This document shows positions 54,108 through 63,226 of a DNA stretch of 64,000 nt, one piece after another. The stretch comes from Rhodopirellula halodulae (GTDB lineage: Bacteria; Planctomycetota; Planctomycetia; Pirellulales; Pirellulaceae). Position 1 is the stretch's first letter, and each line of letters opens with the position of its first letter. The notes beneath the pieces were generated by a model. That model ran no database searches and was not told the origin of the DNA. It saw nothing but the letters and a program-made list of their open reading frames with translations. A program made the translations under genes and the position numbers. Location of the stretch: positions 1,811,372-1,875,371 of the forward strand of contig NZ_JAJKFV010000029.1 in assembly GCF_020966775.1 (NCBI RefSeq). The letters are read 5' to 3'.

Positions 54108-56147
54108 ATGTCACGTTCCATCTCTCGTTTGCGAATTCCATCGCTTTCGGTCAGCTTGCATTGCACGCTCGTGCTGTTGAGCGGAACCCTGGTGAGTGCT
54201 GCCGAAGATGGCAAGTCCACCGATTCGGTGAAGAAGGTGACGTACGAAGACGACGTCAAACCGATCTTCCGGCAACACTGTTTGAATTGTCATAGCCAAA
54301 GTGACAAACGCGGTGGTTTGGCAATGGATTCGTATGGCGCACTCATGGAAGGCGGCGGGAGTGGCGAGATTGTCTACGACGACGGCGATGCCGAATCCAG
54401 TCGCTTGTGGCAATTGGTGAATCATGACGATACGCCGGTGATGCCGCCTAGCCAGCCCAAGTTGCCCGACGCACAACTGAGTGTCATCCGTGCTTGGATC
54501 GAGGGTGGCATCCTGGAGAATTCAGGATCCAAGGCGAAAGCCAAGAAAAAGAATGCGCTCGCATTTGTTGCTTCGACAAGCGGACGTCCGGAGGGGCCGC
54601 CTCCTATGCCCGAGACGCTTCCGCAACGGGTCCCAGTGGTGACAAAGCGAGCCGCCGCAACCACGGCAATTGGTACCAGTCCGTGGGCTCCATTAGTTGC
54701 CATTGCAGGACAGAAGCAAATCTCTTTGTACAACACAGACACGGCCGAACTATTGGGTGTGCTGCCATTTGAGGAAGGCATACCTCAATCTTTGCGATTC
54801 AGTCGCGATGGTCAGTTTTTGATTGTGGGTGGTGGTGAACACAGCGTCAAAGGAATCGCTGCGGTCTACAGCATCAAAACGGGGGAACGCGTTGCTCAAG
54901 TTGGCGATGAGCTGGATACCGTTTTCGACGCCGATGCCAATGACAAAATGTCGAGAATCGCATTGGGGGGCCCCCAGCGAATGCTGCGGATCTTCGATGC
55001 GACCGATGGAACGCAGTTGTTCGACATCAAAAAACATACCGATTGGATTTATTCGGTTGCATACAGTCCCGACGGAGTCTTGATTGCGTCCGGTGATCGC
55101 AGCGGCGGCCTTTGTGTCTGGGAGGCCGACACCGGTCGCCTCTACTTGGACCTGACGGGGCACAAAGGAGCGATCCGTTCGATCGCTTGGCGAGATGATT
55201 CCAACGTGATGGCAAGTGCCAGCGAAGACGGCACCGTCAAGTTATGGGATATGAATTCGGGCAAAGCGATCAAGTCGATCAATGCTGGCAGTGGTGGCGT
55301 GACTGCGGTTCAGTTCGACCACAAAGGTCAATTGGTGACCGCTGCCAAAGATCGTAAGGTCCGGCTTTGGGATGCATCAGGAAAACAGATCAAAGAAACG
55401 CCGGCCGCCGCCGAGGCGGTGCTCGAAGCCGCGATCACTCACGACAGTTCCAAAATGGTTTATGGAGACTGGACGGGAGTGGTTCGCATGGCGTCGGTGG
55501 AAGACCCCAAGCAGATTCAAGAGATTGCAGCCAATCCCCCACCAGCCAAAGAACGCATCGGTGCGGTGGAACAAACCTTGGCGTCGATCAAGGTCAAACT
55601 GACACCGCTGCAACAAAAGCGAGATGCGACGCAAACTGCATTGAAGCAGGCAACCGATGCGGTCGCGGCACTGGATACCAAGATCGAAGGTTTCAAAAAG
55701 GCAAACGCAACGGACCAGCAAGCGATTGACAAACGTAAATCAGAGCGTGAGGCCGTGGGCAAGGAGCTTCCAGGATTGGTGGCTTCATCACGAGATGCAC
55801 ACGACGCGGTGATTGCGACGCGATTGGGGTTGGGGGATCAGCCTGACGATGCGGCGATTGCAAAAGCCGCCGAGGTGGAAACGACACTCGCTAACCAACT
55901 GCTGAAAATTGCAGAGAAACGGCAAGCGGTCATTCAAGCGAAGAAGATAGAAGCTGAACTGGCCAAGAGCATTCATGAACGTCAAACGCAGATTGATGCG
56001 ATGGCGAAGCAACGTGACGACCTCACTCAAAAGGTCGCGGCGGCCAAGTTGGCTGCGGACCAGGCCCAACAGTCTTACGCTGCGGTCGCAGGCGAATTGA
56101 GCGAGGTCGAAAAGAAGCGGCAATTGCTGGCCGAAGCCATTCAGTGA
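54108..56147 (+). CDS. PSCyt1 cytochrome fused to WD40 repeats and coiled coil
   Basis: 679 residues. A signal peptide (SVSLHCTLVLLSGTLVSA) precedes the haem motif CLNCHSQSDKRGGL (planctomycete cytochrome C, PSCyt1) in the first 110 residues. WD40 repeats follow (about 160-440; HTDWIYSVAYSPDGVLIASGD, HKGAIRSIAWRDD). The C-terminal 200 residues are a charged coiled coil (LTPLQQKRDATQTALKQA, QTQIDAMAKQRDDLTQKV). ATG 54108 is preferred because the signal peptide starts there; ATG 54066 is possible. Ends four bases into the birA start. Confidence 0.92.
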   Translation: MSRSISRLRIPSLSVSLHCTLVLLSGTLVSAAEDGKSTDSVKKVTYEDDVKPIFRQHCLNCHSQSDKRGGLAMDSYGALMEGGGSGEIVYDDGDAESSRLWQLVNHDDTPVMPPSQPKLPDAQLSVIRAWIEGGILENSGSKAKAKKKNALAFVASTSGRPEGPPPMPETLPQRVPVVTKRAAATTAIGTSPWAPLVAIAGQKQISLYNTDTAELLGVLPFEEGIPQSLRFSRDGQFLIVGGGEHSVKGIAAVYSIKTGERVAQVGDELDTVFDADANDKMSRIALGGPQRMLRIFDATDGTQLFDIKKHTDWIYSVAYSPDGVLIASGDRSGGLCVWEADTGRLYLDLTGHKGAIRSIAWRDDSNVMASASEDGTVKLWDMNSGKAIKSINAGSGGVTAVQFDHKGQLVTAAKDRKVRLWDASGKQIKETPAAAEAVLEAAITHDSSKMVYGDWTGVVRMASVEDPKQIQEIAANPPPAKERIGAVEQTLASIKVKLTPLQQKRDATQTALKQATDAVAALDTKIEGFKKANATDQQAIDKRKSEREAVGKELPGLVASSRDAHDAVIATRLGLGDQPDDAAIAKAAEVETTLANQLLKIAEKRQAVIQAKKIEAELAKSIHERQTQIDAMAKQRDDLTQKVAAAKLAADQAQQSYAAVAGELSEVEKKRQLLAEAIQ

Positions 56148-56893
56148 TCGCTTCGACGATTCGTCTGGAAACCGTTGGTTCCACCAACAGCTGGGCGTTG
56201 GATTGGTTACGCGTCGCATCGGAGTCTGAACTTCGTCAGGAAGTCCCGCGATTGATCGTGGCGGAAAAGCAAACGGCGGGACGCGGTCGGCAGGGGAAGT
56301 CCTGGTTTGCCGCAAGCGATGGCTTAGCTTGCACTTTGGTGGTTTCGGCCTCTCCTCAGCTCCTGTCGATTGCGGTTGGTGTGGCGGTTGCTGAAAGCCT
56401 TGAGATGGTCGCGGGCCCAGCTGCGGTGCAGTTGAAATGGCCCAACGATGTTTGGATTGCCGAGCGAAAAGTAGCAGGCATCCTGATTGAAAGTTTCGCG
56501 GACGCTCTGAATTCCGAACCCATGTTTGTCATCGGAATAGGTTGCAACCTACGCCAGTTTCCGACTCTACACGAGGAAGACACTCAGGCCACTCAACCGA
56601 CGTCGATACTGGAGGCAACGGGACGGTTGGTATCGACCGAACAGGTGCTGGAAACCTTGGTTCCGCATTTGTTGGAAGTGATCCACGACGCGGCGAATGA
56701 TCCAGGCGATGTGCTGGAGCGGTTTCAAAGTCGTCACGTTCTACAGGGGCGACCGGTGCGGTGCTTGATCCGGGGGCAGGAAACGACTGGTATTTGTGAA
56801 GGCATTGATGACGACGGTTCGCTGGTCTTGCAGACTCCGGCGGGGACGCAAGTTTGCCACAGCGGCGAAGTCCATCAACTGCGACGCGACTAA
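56144..56893 (+). CDS. birA: biotin-protein ligase
   Basis: 249 residues. Biotinylates carrier domains such as acetyl-CoA carboxylase. Visible are VGSTNSWALDW, the biotinyl-AMP loop GRGRQGKSW (46-54), KWPNDVWI (98-105) and AGILIE, followed by a short SH3-like C-terminal domain (TTGICEGIDDDGSLVLQTP). The N-terminal helix-turn-helix of bifunctional BirA is missing, so it is not expected to be a repressor. GTG 56144 overlaps the stop of the cytochrome gene (GTGA). Confidence 0.95.
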   Translation: MIASTIRLETVGSTNSWALDWLRVASESELRQEVPRLIVAEKQTAGRGRQGKSWFAASDGLACTLVVSASPQLLSIAVGVAVAESLEMVAGPAAVQLKWPNDVWIAERKVAGILIESFADALNSEPMFVIGIGCNLRQFPTLHEEDTQATQPTSILEATGRLVSTEQVLETLVPHLLEVIHDAANDPGDVLERFQSRHVLQGRPVRCLIRGQETTGICEGIDDDGSLVLQTPAGTQVCHSGEVHQLRRD

Positions 56894-57228
56894 ACCCAGC
56901 GGCTTCGAGTTGGTTGGGACCAGTCTCTCTTCTTCCTGGTTGCCACGCCATTCTCTCCACGCAGCTATCTCGTTGCTCGGCAACCTTTTTGCCCGATGAA
57001 GAGTCGCCGAATTCTGGCGAACCAGGCGTTGCGCCGTTGTTTTTGGGAGGCCCCGATTGCTGTTGCTCAAATTACGCAAACAGAATCTTAGTCGATTTCC
57101 GTCCACCATCGGATTTCTGACCTAGTGTTGTTTCAGAGGTGGTCGCGACTGTCGGATCATTTCTCGGGGGGGCCGTCTACGAAGACTTTTTACCCTGATT
57201 GTTTCCTGATCAACATAAAGAAAACGAA
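56894..57228. other. 335-base intergenic region
   Basis: Between birA and the pilin-like gene. No convincing gene or repeat was seen; it probably carries the pilin promoter. A G-run lies at 57166-57172. Confidence 0.4.
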
Positions 57229-57561
57229 ATGAAACGTGTCAAGAAGAATGGTTTCTCGCTTCTCGAAGTCATCGCCGCTGTTGTGATCTTGGCTGTTGTT
57301 GCCGCTGCAACCGTTGCAACTGTTGCACCAATGCGAGCCAAAAGCGAAGACAAGTTGGCCGAGCAAGACATTGCATCGCTGAACGCAATGGCTCAAACGT
57401 ACTACCTTGAGAACGGTTCGTACCCTCGTAACATCGCCTACTTGGTTCGCGATGGTTACATCAAAGCTGACGATACCGCTTCGCGTACTCGCTACAACAA
57501 GTTGCGTCAGTATCCATACGACTCGGCAACCGGCACGTTCAGCAAGCCAGTCACGAACTGA
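57229..57561 (+). CDS. type IV pilin-like/major pseudopilin-like protein
   Basis: 110 residues. Class III signal: MKRVKKNG is followed by FSLLEVIAAVVILAVVAAAT, with cleavage after Gly8 and Glu at +5 (E13). The short mature domain has a Tyr-rich end (YYLENGSYPRNIAYLV). ATG 57229; the frame extends upstream to 57199. It stands alone, and a strong terminator follows 140 bases downstream, so it may be expressed separately and at a higher level than the pseudopilins behind it. Confidence 0.88.
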   Translation: MKRVKKNGFSLLEVIAAVVILAVVAAATVATVAPMRAKSEDKLAEQDIASLNAMAQTYYLENGSYPRNIAYLVRDGYIKADDTASRTRYNKLRQYPYDSATGTFSKPVTN

Positions 57562-57869
57562 TTGGGATAGGCGAGATTCATCATTTGATCTTGCTTCTGC
57601 AATCTTTCGAAGACGTGTGACCACCAAAAAACTTGATCAATAAATCAAGTAGCAGGGGCATTCGTCCAACAAGTTCAGCGAGACATTGACTCGCCATTGC
57701 AACCTCCGGCTGGCGAACAGCGGGAGGTTTTTTTGTGGCCACAGTTTGACCTGTTAGAGAGTCTGCTGTTGGGGCATGCTCGATTTCGTTTTCGTTCCGC
57801 GGAGTAAATCTCGGATCGATTTTCAACGTGAATCTATCTTTGGTTAGGTTCGCATCAAGGCTGACAACA
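57562..57869. other. 308-base region holding a terminator
   Basis: Between the pilin-like gene and the pseudopilin operon. Apart from the terminator at 57701-57734, no gene-like frame was found. A promoter for the pseudopilins is expected in 57740-57869. Confidence 0.5.
57701..57734 (+). terminator. Rho-independent terminator after the pilin-like gene
   Basis: AACCTCC (57701-57707) pairs with GGAGGTT (57723-57729), and inside it GCTG with CAGC, with the loop GCGAA; a run of seven T follows (57728-57734). This is a canonical intrinsic terminator. Confidence 0.92.
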
Positions 57870-58430
57870 ATGTCCATTCCATCTGATCTACCAACGACAA
57901 CGAACGTAACCGCATGCTGCGGGCGACGCCGGCACGGCGTGACGTTGGTAGAAGCGTTGATGGTCATCATGGTGTTGACCGCATCCATGGTCGCCGCACC
58001 GCGGGTTGGTCAATTGTTCTCGCAACGCACCACAGTGGATCAAGATTCGGCGCTCGTGCTGCGAACACTGCGGTTGGCGCGAGAAACAGCGGTTCTAAGA
58101 AAGTGCTCCGTGACGGTTCGTTGGCGATGGCTACGAGACGATGAAGGAACCTACCGCACCGTGTTGGATTTGACGGCAACGCCCGGCGTGTACAGCGATG
58201 GTCGCGATGCTTTTGGCGCTCCGTCCAGTCCGGGGGCAAACACATGGATGTCCAAGCCCATCGAATTGCATCCCGAGGTTCGAGTGCGAGGAAATGCATC
58301 CAGCATTGTCTTCACCGCAACGGGATCGGCGAATCGTGATTTGGAACTTGTGGTTTCTCGAGACACCACGTCCGTGGACGTGAACGTGCAGTCGGCCTCA
58401 GGCAACATTTACAAGACAGCATCCCCATGA
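57870..58430 (+). CDS. GspH-like pseudopilin
   Basis: 186 residues. A long leader ends RRRHG and is followed by VTLVEALMVIMVLTASMV, with Glu at +5 (E28). The mature domain has the beta-rich pattern of GspH/FimT pseudopilins (LETAVLRKC-like LARETAVLRKCSVTVRW, then IVFTATGSANRDLELVVS). ATG 57870. The stop overlaps the next gene by ATGA. Part of a four-gene pseudopilin operon. Confidence 0.85.
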   Translation: MSIPSDLPTTTNVTACCGRRRHGVTLVEALMVIMVLTASMVAAPRVGQLFSQRTTVDQDSALVLRTLRLARETAVLRKCSVTVRWRWLRDDEGTYRTVLDLTATPGVYSDGRDAFGAPSSPGANTWMSKPIELHPEVRVRGNASSIVFTATGSANRDLELVVSRDTTSVDVNVQSASGNIYKTASP

Positions 58431-58888
58431 GTACCCAGCCGATGCATGCGCGATCGATTTTAGCTTGTTCGTTCAACAAACGAGTTCGCCTACGCAACCG
58501 TGGAGCAACTCTGATTGACGTGGCTGTTGGTGCGGGCCTGTTGTCGTTGGTCTTGATTCCGGCTCTGTCGTTGATGGGGCAATCCAGCAAGTTATTGCAG
58601 CGTTTGGAAATTCAAGATCAGTTGTTGTTTGAGGCGGAGAAGCTCATTGAGCAAACCAAGATTGATCTCTGCGATCCGGCCGTTTTCGCTTCGCGTCGTG
58701 GAACCTTTGAAGCACAGGTCGTCGGCAACGAAACCGATTCCTTGCGGTCGCGTTTGACCATTGAAAACTCAATCACGTCCAACCTTGTCACCATTGAAGT
58801 GACCGTTTGGGAAGACGCAAACAACAGTCGGTCGCTCAACGCCAATGAATTGAGCGAGACCCTTCGGACGCAGTGGAGCCAACCGTGA
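58427..58888 (+). CDS. GspI/PilV-like pseudopilin with Asp at +5
   Basis: 153 residues. After Gly26 the helix starts ATLIDVAVGAGLLSLVLIP. The usual Glu at +5 is Asp31. Mature domain about 110 residues, acidic. Overlaps both neighbours (ATGA and GTGA). The order and sizes resemble the GspH-I-J-K minor pseudopilins of type II secretion. Confidence 0.82.
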   Translation: MSTQPMHARSILACSFNKRVRLRNRGATLIDVAVGAGLLSLVLIPALSLMGQSSKLLQRLEIQDQLLFEAEKLIEQTKIDLCDPAVFASRRGTFEAQVVGNETDSLRSRLTIENSITSNLVTIEVTVWEDANNSRSLNANELSETLRTQWSQP

Positions 58889-59445
58889 CAAAGGCTGCTT
58901 CCTTAGATCGCCTGAACGTTTCACACCGTCATCGCGGTGTCAGTTTGATTGAAACCATCGCTTGTGTCGCGATCGTGGCCACGCTCGCGACCAGCATGGT
59001 CGGCATGATGCGAGGGTCCGCGAGAGTGTCAGCAATCTCGCAGGGTCACGAGGGTGCTCCGGCGGAGGCTCGTCAAGCATTGCGTTTCGTCGGACAGAAA
59101 ATTCGTGATCTGACCAGCGGAGGTCAATCCGTCGTCTCCGTTCGCAATCGCGATTTTCAATTGGACGATGGTTTGAGTGTGCGTCGCGTACGATTTGAGA
59201 TCCGGCGCTCATCGGACGGAGTCAATCGTTCGTTGGTGATGGTCGATCCGCTCTTCGGAGAGACCGTGTGTTTGGATGGAGCAATTCGCACTTTCAACAT
59301 GAACGAATTGATCGTGGCTGGTCAGCGAGTTGGGATTGAGATGACTGTTCAGATGCAAGCCAGCGCGGATCGAGCTGCTGAGCTTCGACCCGATCAAAGG
59401 AATGCCGAGGTCACCACCGTTGTTTGTCTGTCACCGCAGTTGTAA
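58885..59445 (+). CDS. GspJ-like pseudopilin
   Basis: 186 residues from GTG 58885, which overlaps the upstream stop; GTG 58873 is another start. After Gly18 the helix runs VSLIETIACVAIVATLATSM, with Glu at +5 (E23). The mature part has ARQALRFVGQKIRDLTSGGQ and beta-rich segments expected for minor pseudopilin J. Confidence 0.83.
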   Translation: MTKAASLDRLNVSHRHRGVSLIETIACVAIVATLATSMVGMMRGSARVSAISQGHEGAPAEARQALRFVGQKIRDLTSGGQSVVSVRNRDFQLDDGLSVRRVRFEIRRSSDGVNRSLVMVDPLFGETVCLDGAIRTFNMNELIVAGQRVGIEMTVQMQASADRAAELRPDQRNAEVTTVVCLSPQL

Positions 59446-59452
59446 GAGACCC

Positions 59453-59902
59453 ATGATGTCAATTGACAAAGCAGCCCGGCATGCACACAACCGTCGGCAT
59501 ATGCTAGAGCAGACAAACCATTCGCGTGATGCCAGTCGAAATGGTTCTGCGGTGGTACTCAGCTTCCTCGCGATGGCAGTGGTCTCACTGGCCGCAGTCA
59601 GCATCGTGAGGTCGCACCGACGCGCGAACGTTCGGTCCGCCAGCGTTCGCGATCAAGTCGAGGGACGCTTGATCGCGGAGGGCTTGGTCCATCGCAATGT
59701 TGCATTGGCTCGCACCAATGGTTCGTTGCCCTTGGTGAGCTTGGATGCTGAGCTCAGCACCTCTGCCTTTCCGGATACTTGGATGGCACCGCCGGTGGTC
59801 GACGTCGCGAATCAAACTGTTTCGTTGCAGGTATACATGTATCCGGGTGCGACGGTTCCCGCGACGACGGTGACGACGTCAATCGCACCCGCAGCTCCTT
59901 GA
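59453..59902 (+). CDS. GspK/PilX-like membrane protein
   Basis: 149 residues from ATG 59453. After Gly31 the helix reads SAVVLSFLAMAVVSLAAVSIV, without the Glu at +5, as expected for the GspK type. The C-terminal domain is Thr/Ala/Pro-rich and much shorter than in full GspK. Starts seven bases after the preceding stop, so it is the last gene of the operon. No ATPase, secretin or platform gene of type II secretion lies nearby. Confidence 0.75.
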   Translation: MMSIDKAARHAHNRRHMLEQTNHSRDASRNGSAVVLSFLAMAVVSLAAVSIVRSHRRANVRSASVRDQVEGRLIAEGLVHRNVALARTNGSLPLVSLDAELSTSAFPDTWMAPPVVDVANQTVSLQVYMYPGATVPATTVTTSIAPAAP

Positions 59903-59973
59903 ATGCCGGCAAAGCTTGTGAACCCTTGAGCAAGTATCAGGTTTTGGCGGACGCGGGTTCTGGTCCGCACTGA

Positions 59974-60651
59974 CTAGCGAAGCAGAACGCCGTCGGGCTT
60001 GGCTTGCCAAACTTGGCGAGTTCGCACATCCATCGCGGTCAGACATCCACCGCCATAGCAATGCGTGTCCAAGCAGACGAGGTGTCCCACATCTAGAATC
60101 TGGGCGTCATGGTTGGCTGTGTGTCCAACGAACGCCGTCTTGCCGCTGAAGTGCGGCTCGGGAACGCCTTGTCGAAGTGAGTGCCAACGCAGCATTTCAA
60201 CCGTCTGTTCCTCCAGCGGAACGTTGGGATCGTAGGCTGCATGGGTGAAGAAATAGTCTTCGTAAACGAAGTAGTCACCGAGAGACTCGAAGAAGACACG
60301 GTGGTCTTCCGGCAAGAAGTCCAGTCCCCCGTCAAATCCATAGCTCTCCAGCGTCTCAACGCCTCCGTAACGAAGCCAGCTGTGATGGGACTCGGATCCG
60401 TGCAACACGTTCAACATCATTTCTTCGTGGTTGCCCTGCAAAGCAACCAACTGAGTTCGCCGGCCGCATTCCAACAGAGTGTCCACTGCCCCTTTGGAGT
60501 CGGGGCCTCGATCCACCACATCGCCCAGCGTGACCACGATGTCATTTGGCGTGGGATCAATCGCCGCCAGGATGGCCTGCAACGCTTGATTGCAACCGTG
60601 GATGTCTCCAATTGCAATCAGCCGTCCTTGAGTTTCGTGCGTTGATTCCAT
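59974..60651 (-). CDS. calcineurin-like metallophosphoesterase (PrpA/PPP type)
   Basis: 225 residues with the five metal-binding motifs of PPP phosphatases: GDIHGC (17-22), GDVVDRG (43-49), GNHEEM, HAAY and GHT. The sequence is close to bacterial serine/threonine and diadenosine-tetraphosphate phosphatases; substrate unknown. ATG 60651. Convergent with the pseudopilin operon, 71 bases between them, with a weak hairpin GCGGAC/GTCCGC at 59947-59968. Confidence 0.93.
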   Translation of the reverse strand: MESTHETQGRLIAIGDIHGCNQALQAILAAIDPTPNDIVVTLGDVVDRGPDSKGAVDTLLECGRRTQLVALQGNHEEMMLNVLHGSESHHSWLRYGGVETLESYGFDGGLDFLPEDHRVFFESLGDYFVYEDYFFTHAAYDPNVPLEEQTVEMLRWHSLRQGVPEPHFSGKTAFVGHTANHDAQILDVGHLVCLDTHCYGGGCLTAMDVRTRQVWQAKPDGVLLR

Positions 60652-60854
60652 CTAGTCGGCCTGATCCTCGTTTCTTCAGGGGGCGTATTCTGTGGTGAAG
60701 ACCGCGATTCGGACTTTCGACTACAATAAAGGGTTCAAATCGTCGCAAAAAACGTTTGAGACAGTAAGGGATTGGCAAATCTTCGACCAATTACGCTGGT
60801 TTGCAATCCCCGAGTCCGAGCTTTGTGAACGCATCCTTCTGAAAACTGGATTTC

Positions 60855-62960
60855 ATGAGCGATCTGTCGTTGTTCCAGACCGTTAAACACAAGTTGTTCC
60901 GTCACTCCGGTTCACCAACCGCCGAGCACGAGGATGCTTCCGTGACGCGGCCCTATGAAACGACCGATGCTTCGGAAATTTGGGAAGACGAATCGTTCTG
61001 GGATGCCGACGAAACGGTCGCGATGGTCGGCAGCATGCTGGTGCACCTGATCGTCATCCTATCGCTGGCACTCGTGCAGCTTCAAAACCCGGTGGATGAA
61101 GAAGCGGTGGTGATGATCGCCCCGCCACCGGAATACGAAGAAACGGTCGACTTGATCGAAGAGATCGTGGTCAGCGATCAACCTCAGGTCGAGATCGGGG
61201 CGGATGCTCTCGCTGAATTCGACATGGCCGAAGCTTCCGCAGCGACCTTCGCTGAAATCGCGAATATGGTCAGCCCCGTTGACTTGGAGCCCACCGATCT
61301 GGGTGACATCATGGTCAACAAAATGTTCAGCCAACCGGTGGCACCGCAGGATCGGCTCACCGACCAAAAGGGCCGAGTTGGCAAAGGCACCGCTGGAGCA
61401 TCGGGGGCCGTCGATCAAATCACTTTCGAAGTGATGCAGGCGGCGGAAGAACGTCCCACCCTGATCGTGTGGTTGTTCGACCAGAGCGGATCGTTGACTC
61501 GCCAGCGTCAGGACATCCGTGATCGTTTCGACCGGATCTACGAAGAGTTGGGAATGCTTCGCGAGCAGTTGGATTCAAAAACCGCTGGCGAAGACCCGCA
61601 GGACGGCGATCAAGCTCGCGTGTTGACGTCCATCATTGGGTTTGGCGAAAAGGTTCAGTTGTTCACGGAGGAACCCACGGCTGACCTCGAAACGATCAAG
61701 CAAACGGTGGCGGAGATTCCGGTTGATAACTCAGGAACGGAACGAGTTTTCACGGCGATTGAGTCGGCGGCAAAGCAATACAATTCGTTGCGACGAAACA
61801 ATGGGCCGCGCGGTCCGAAACGCAATGTGATGTTCGTGGTGGTGACCGATGAACGCGGTGACGATGCCCATCTGTTGGAATCGTCGATCTCGTCGTGCCG
61901 GAAATGGGGCATTCCCGTTTATGTGATCGGTGTTCCTGCACCGTTTGGTCGCGAACACACTTTGGTGAAGTACGTGGACCCGGACCCCGAGTATGACCAA
62001 ACGCCGCAGTGGGCTCAGGTGGACCAAGGTCCGGAAACCTTTTTGCCCGAACGTGTGCAACTCAGCTTCACCGGCAATTTCGAACAAGAACCCGTGATCG
62101 ACAGTGGCTTCGGCCCCTACGGACTGACTCGGTTGTGTTACGAGACAGGTGGCATCTACTTCACCGTGCACCCGAACCGCAACGTTTCGCGAGAAGTTCG
62201 TCGTGGTGAGATCGATGCGTTCACGGCTGATCTGCGTGCCTTCTTTGATCCGTCTGCGATGGCCCGGTATCGGCCTGACTACTTGTCGCCACAAGACTAC
62301 GTGAAAGCAGTCAAACGCAGTCCCTTGCGACAAGCTTTGATCTCGGCGGCTCAAATCAAGAACGTCAACGGAATCCAACGCCCACAAACGCGTTTCGTCA
62401 AACGAAGTGAAGCCGGTTTGGCTCAAGCTTTGACCACGGCCCAGCAAGACGCGGCGAAATTAGAACCTGTTTTGGTTCAACTGTCGGCAACATTGGAGCA
62501 GGGATTGAAGGATCGCGAAGAAGAGGAAAGCCTGCGTTGGTTGGCTGGATATGACTTGGCCTACGGTCGCGTGTTGGCCCAAAAAGTTCGCACGGAGACT
62601 TACAACGCGATTTTGGCGAAAGCCAAACGCGGGATGCCGTTCGAGAAAGAGAAGAACAACACGTGGGTACTTGTTCCTGCTGACGAAATCACCGTTGGAA
62701 GCAAGTGGCAGCGGGAAGCCGACACCGCTCGCGAATTTTTGCAGCGTGTCGCTAGCGAGCACGAAGGAACGCCCTGGGCCATGTTGGCAAAGAAAGAGTT
62801 GGAAGTGCCAATTGGTTGGAAGTGGACGGAGACGTTCACGGACTTGAGTCCGCCACGGCAAGGTGGAGGCAACAACGGAAACAACAACAACCGCCCTCCA
62901 CGCGATGATGAAAAGCGAATGATCAAGCGTGCTCCCAAACGTCCCGTACCAAAGCTCTGA
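60855..62960 (+). CDS. membrane-anchored von Willebrand factor A protein
   Basis: 701 residues. An acidic N-terminus and one membrane helix (about 56-76, VAMVGSMLVHLIVILSLALV) precede an acidic linker and a vWA domain with the MIDAS motif DQSGS (209-213). LTSIIGFGEKVQLFT and NVMFVVVTDERGDD (third MIDAS segment) fit the family. The C-terminal 250 residues are a helical domain, then an Asn/Gly-rich, basic tail (about 660-701). Such proteins often assemble with MoxR ATPases, but none is adjacent. ATG could be 60855. Confidence 0.85.
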   Translation: MSDLSLFQTVKHKLFRHSGSPTAEHEDASVTRPYETTDASEIWEDESFWDADETVAMVGSMLVHLIVILSLALVQLQNPVDEEAVVMIAPPPEYEETVDLIEEIVVSDQPQVEIGADALAEFDMAEASAATFAEIANMVSPVDLEPTDLGDIMVNKMFSQPVAPQDRLTDQKGRVGKGTAGASGAVDQITFEVMQAAEERPTLIVWLFDQSGSLTRQRQDIRDRFDRIYEELGMLREQLDSKTAGEDPQDGDQARVLTSIIGFGEKVQLFTEEPTADLETIKQTVAEIPVDNSGTERVFTAIESAAKQYNSLRRNNGPRGPKRNVMFVVVTDERGDDAHLLESSISSCRKWGIPVYVIGVPAPFGREHTLVKYVDPDPEYDQTPQWAQVDQGPETFLPERVQLSFTGNFEQEPVIDSGFGPYGLTRLCYETGGIYFTVHPNRNVSREVRRGEIDAFTADLRAFFDPSAMARYRPDYLSPQDYVKAVKRSPLRQALISAAQIKNVNGIQRPQTRFVKRSEAGLAQALTTAQQDAAKLEPVLVQLSATLEQGLKDREEEESLRWLAGYDLAYGRVLAQKVRTETYNAILAKAKRGMPFEKEKNNTWVLVPADEITVGSKWQREADTAREFLQRVASEHEGTPWAMLAKKELEVPIGWKWTETFTDLSPPRQGGGNNGNNNNRPPRDDEKRMIKRAPKRPVPKL

Positions 62961-63226
62961 AGCCGCTTGATTGCCGGACGCACTGGTGCGATGCCAGCGT
63001 GGGCGTGAGTTTCGACCTGCCGCCCGAAGTTTGTTTCCCGCGTGAAACAGCTGGGAGGGCCTGGATTTCCCTCGTAAATACGGGTGGGTTGGTGTGGCGG
63101 CGGACGAAGAAAACTTCGTAGCTTCCGCTCAAGCGTCAAGGTCGACGCAACCGATACCACCGATGCCGGGCCACCCGAGCCTGTCTTTTGGCATTCCTTC
63201 GAGAACGACAAAAAGGATTTTGTCCG

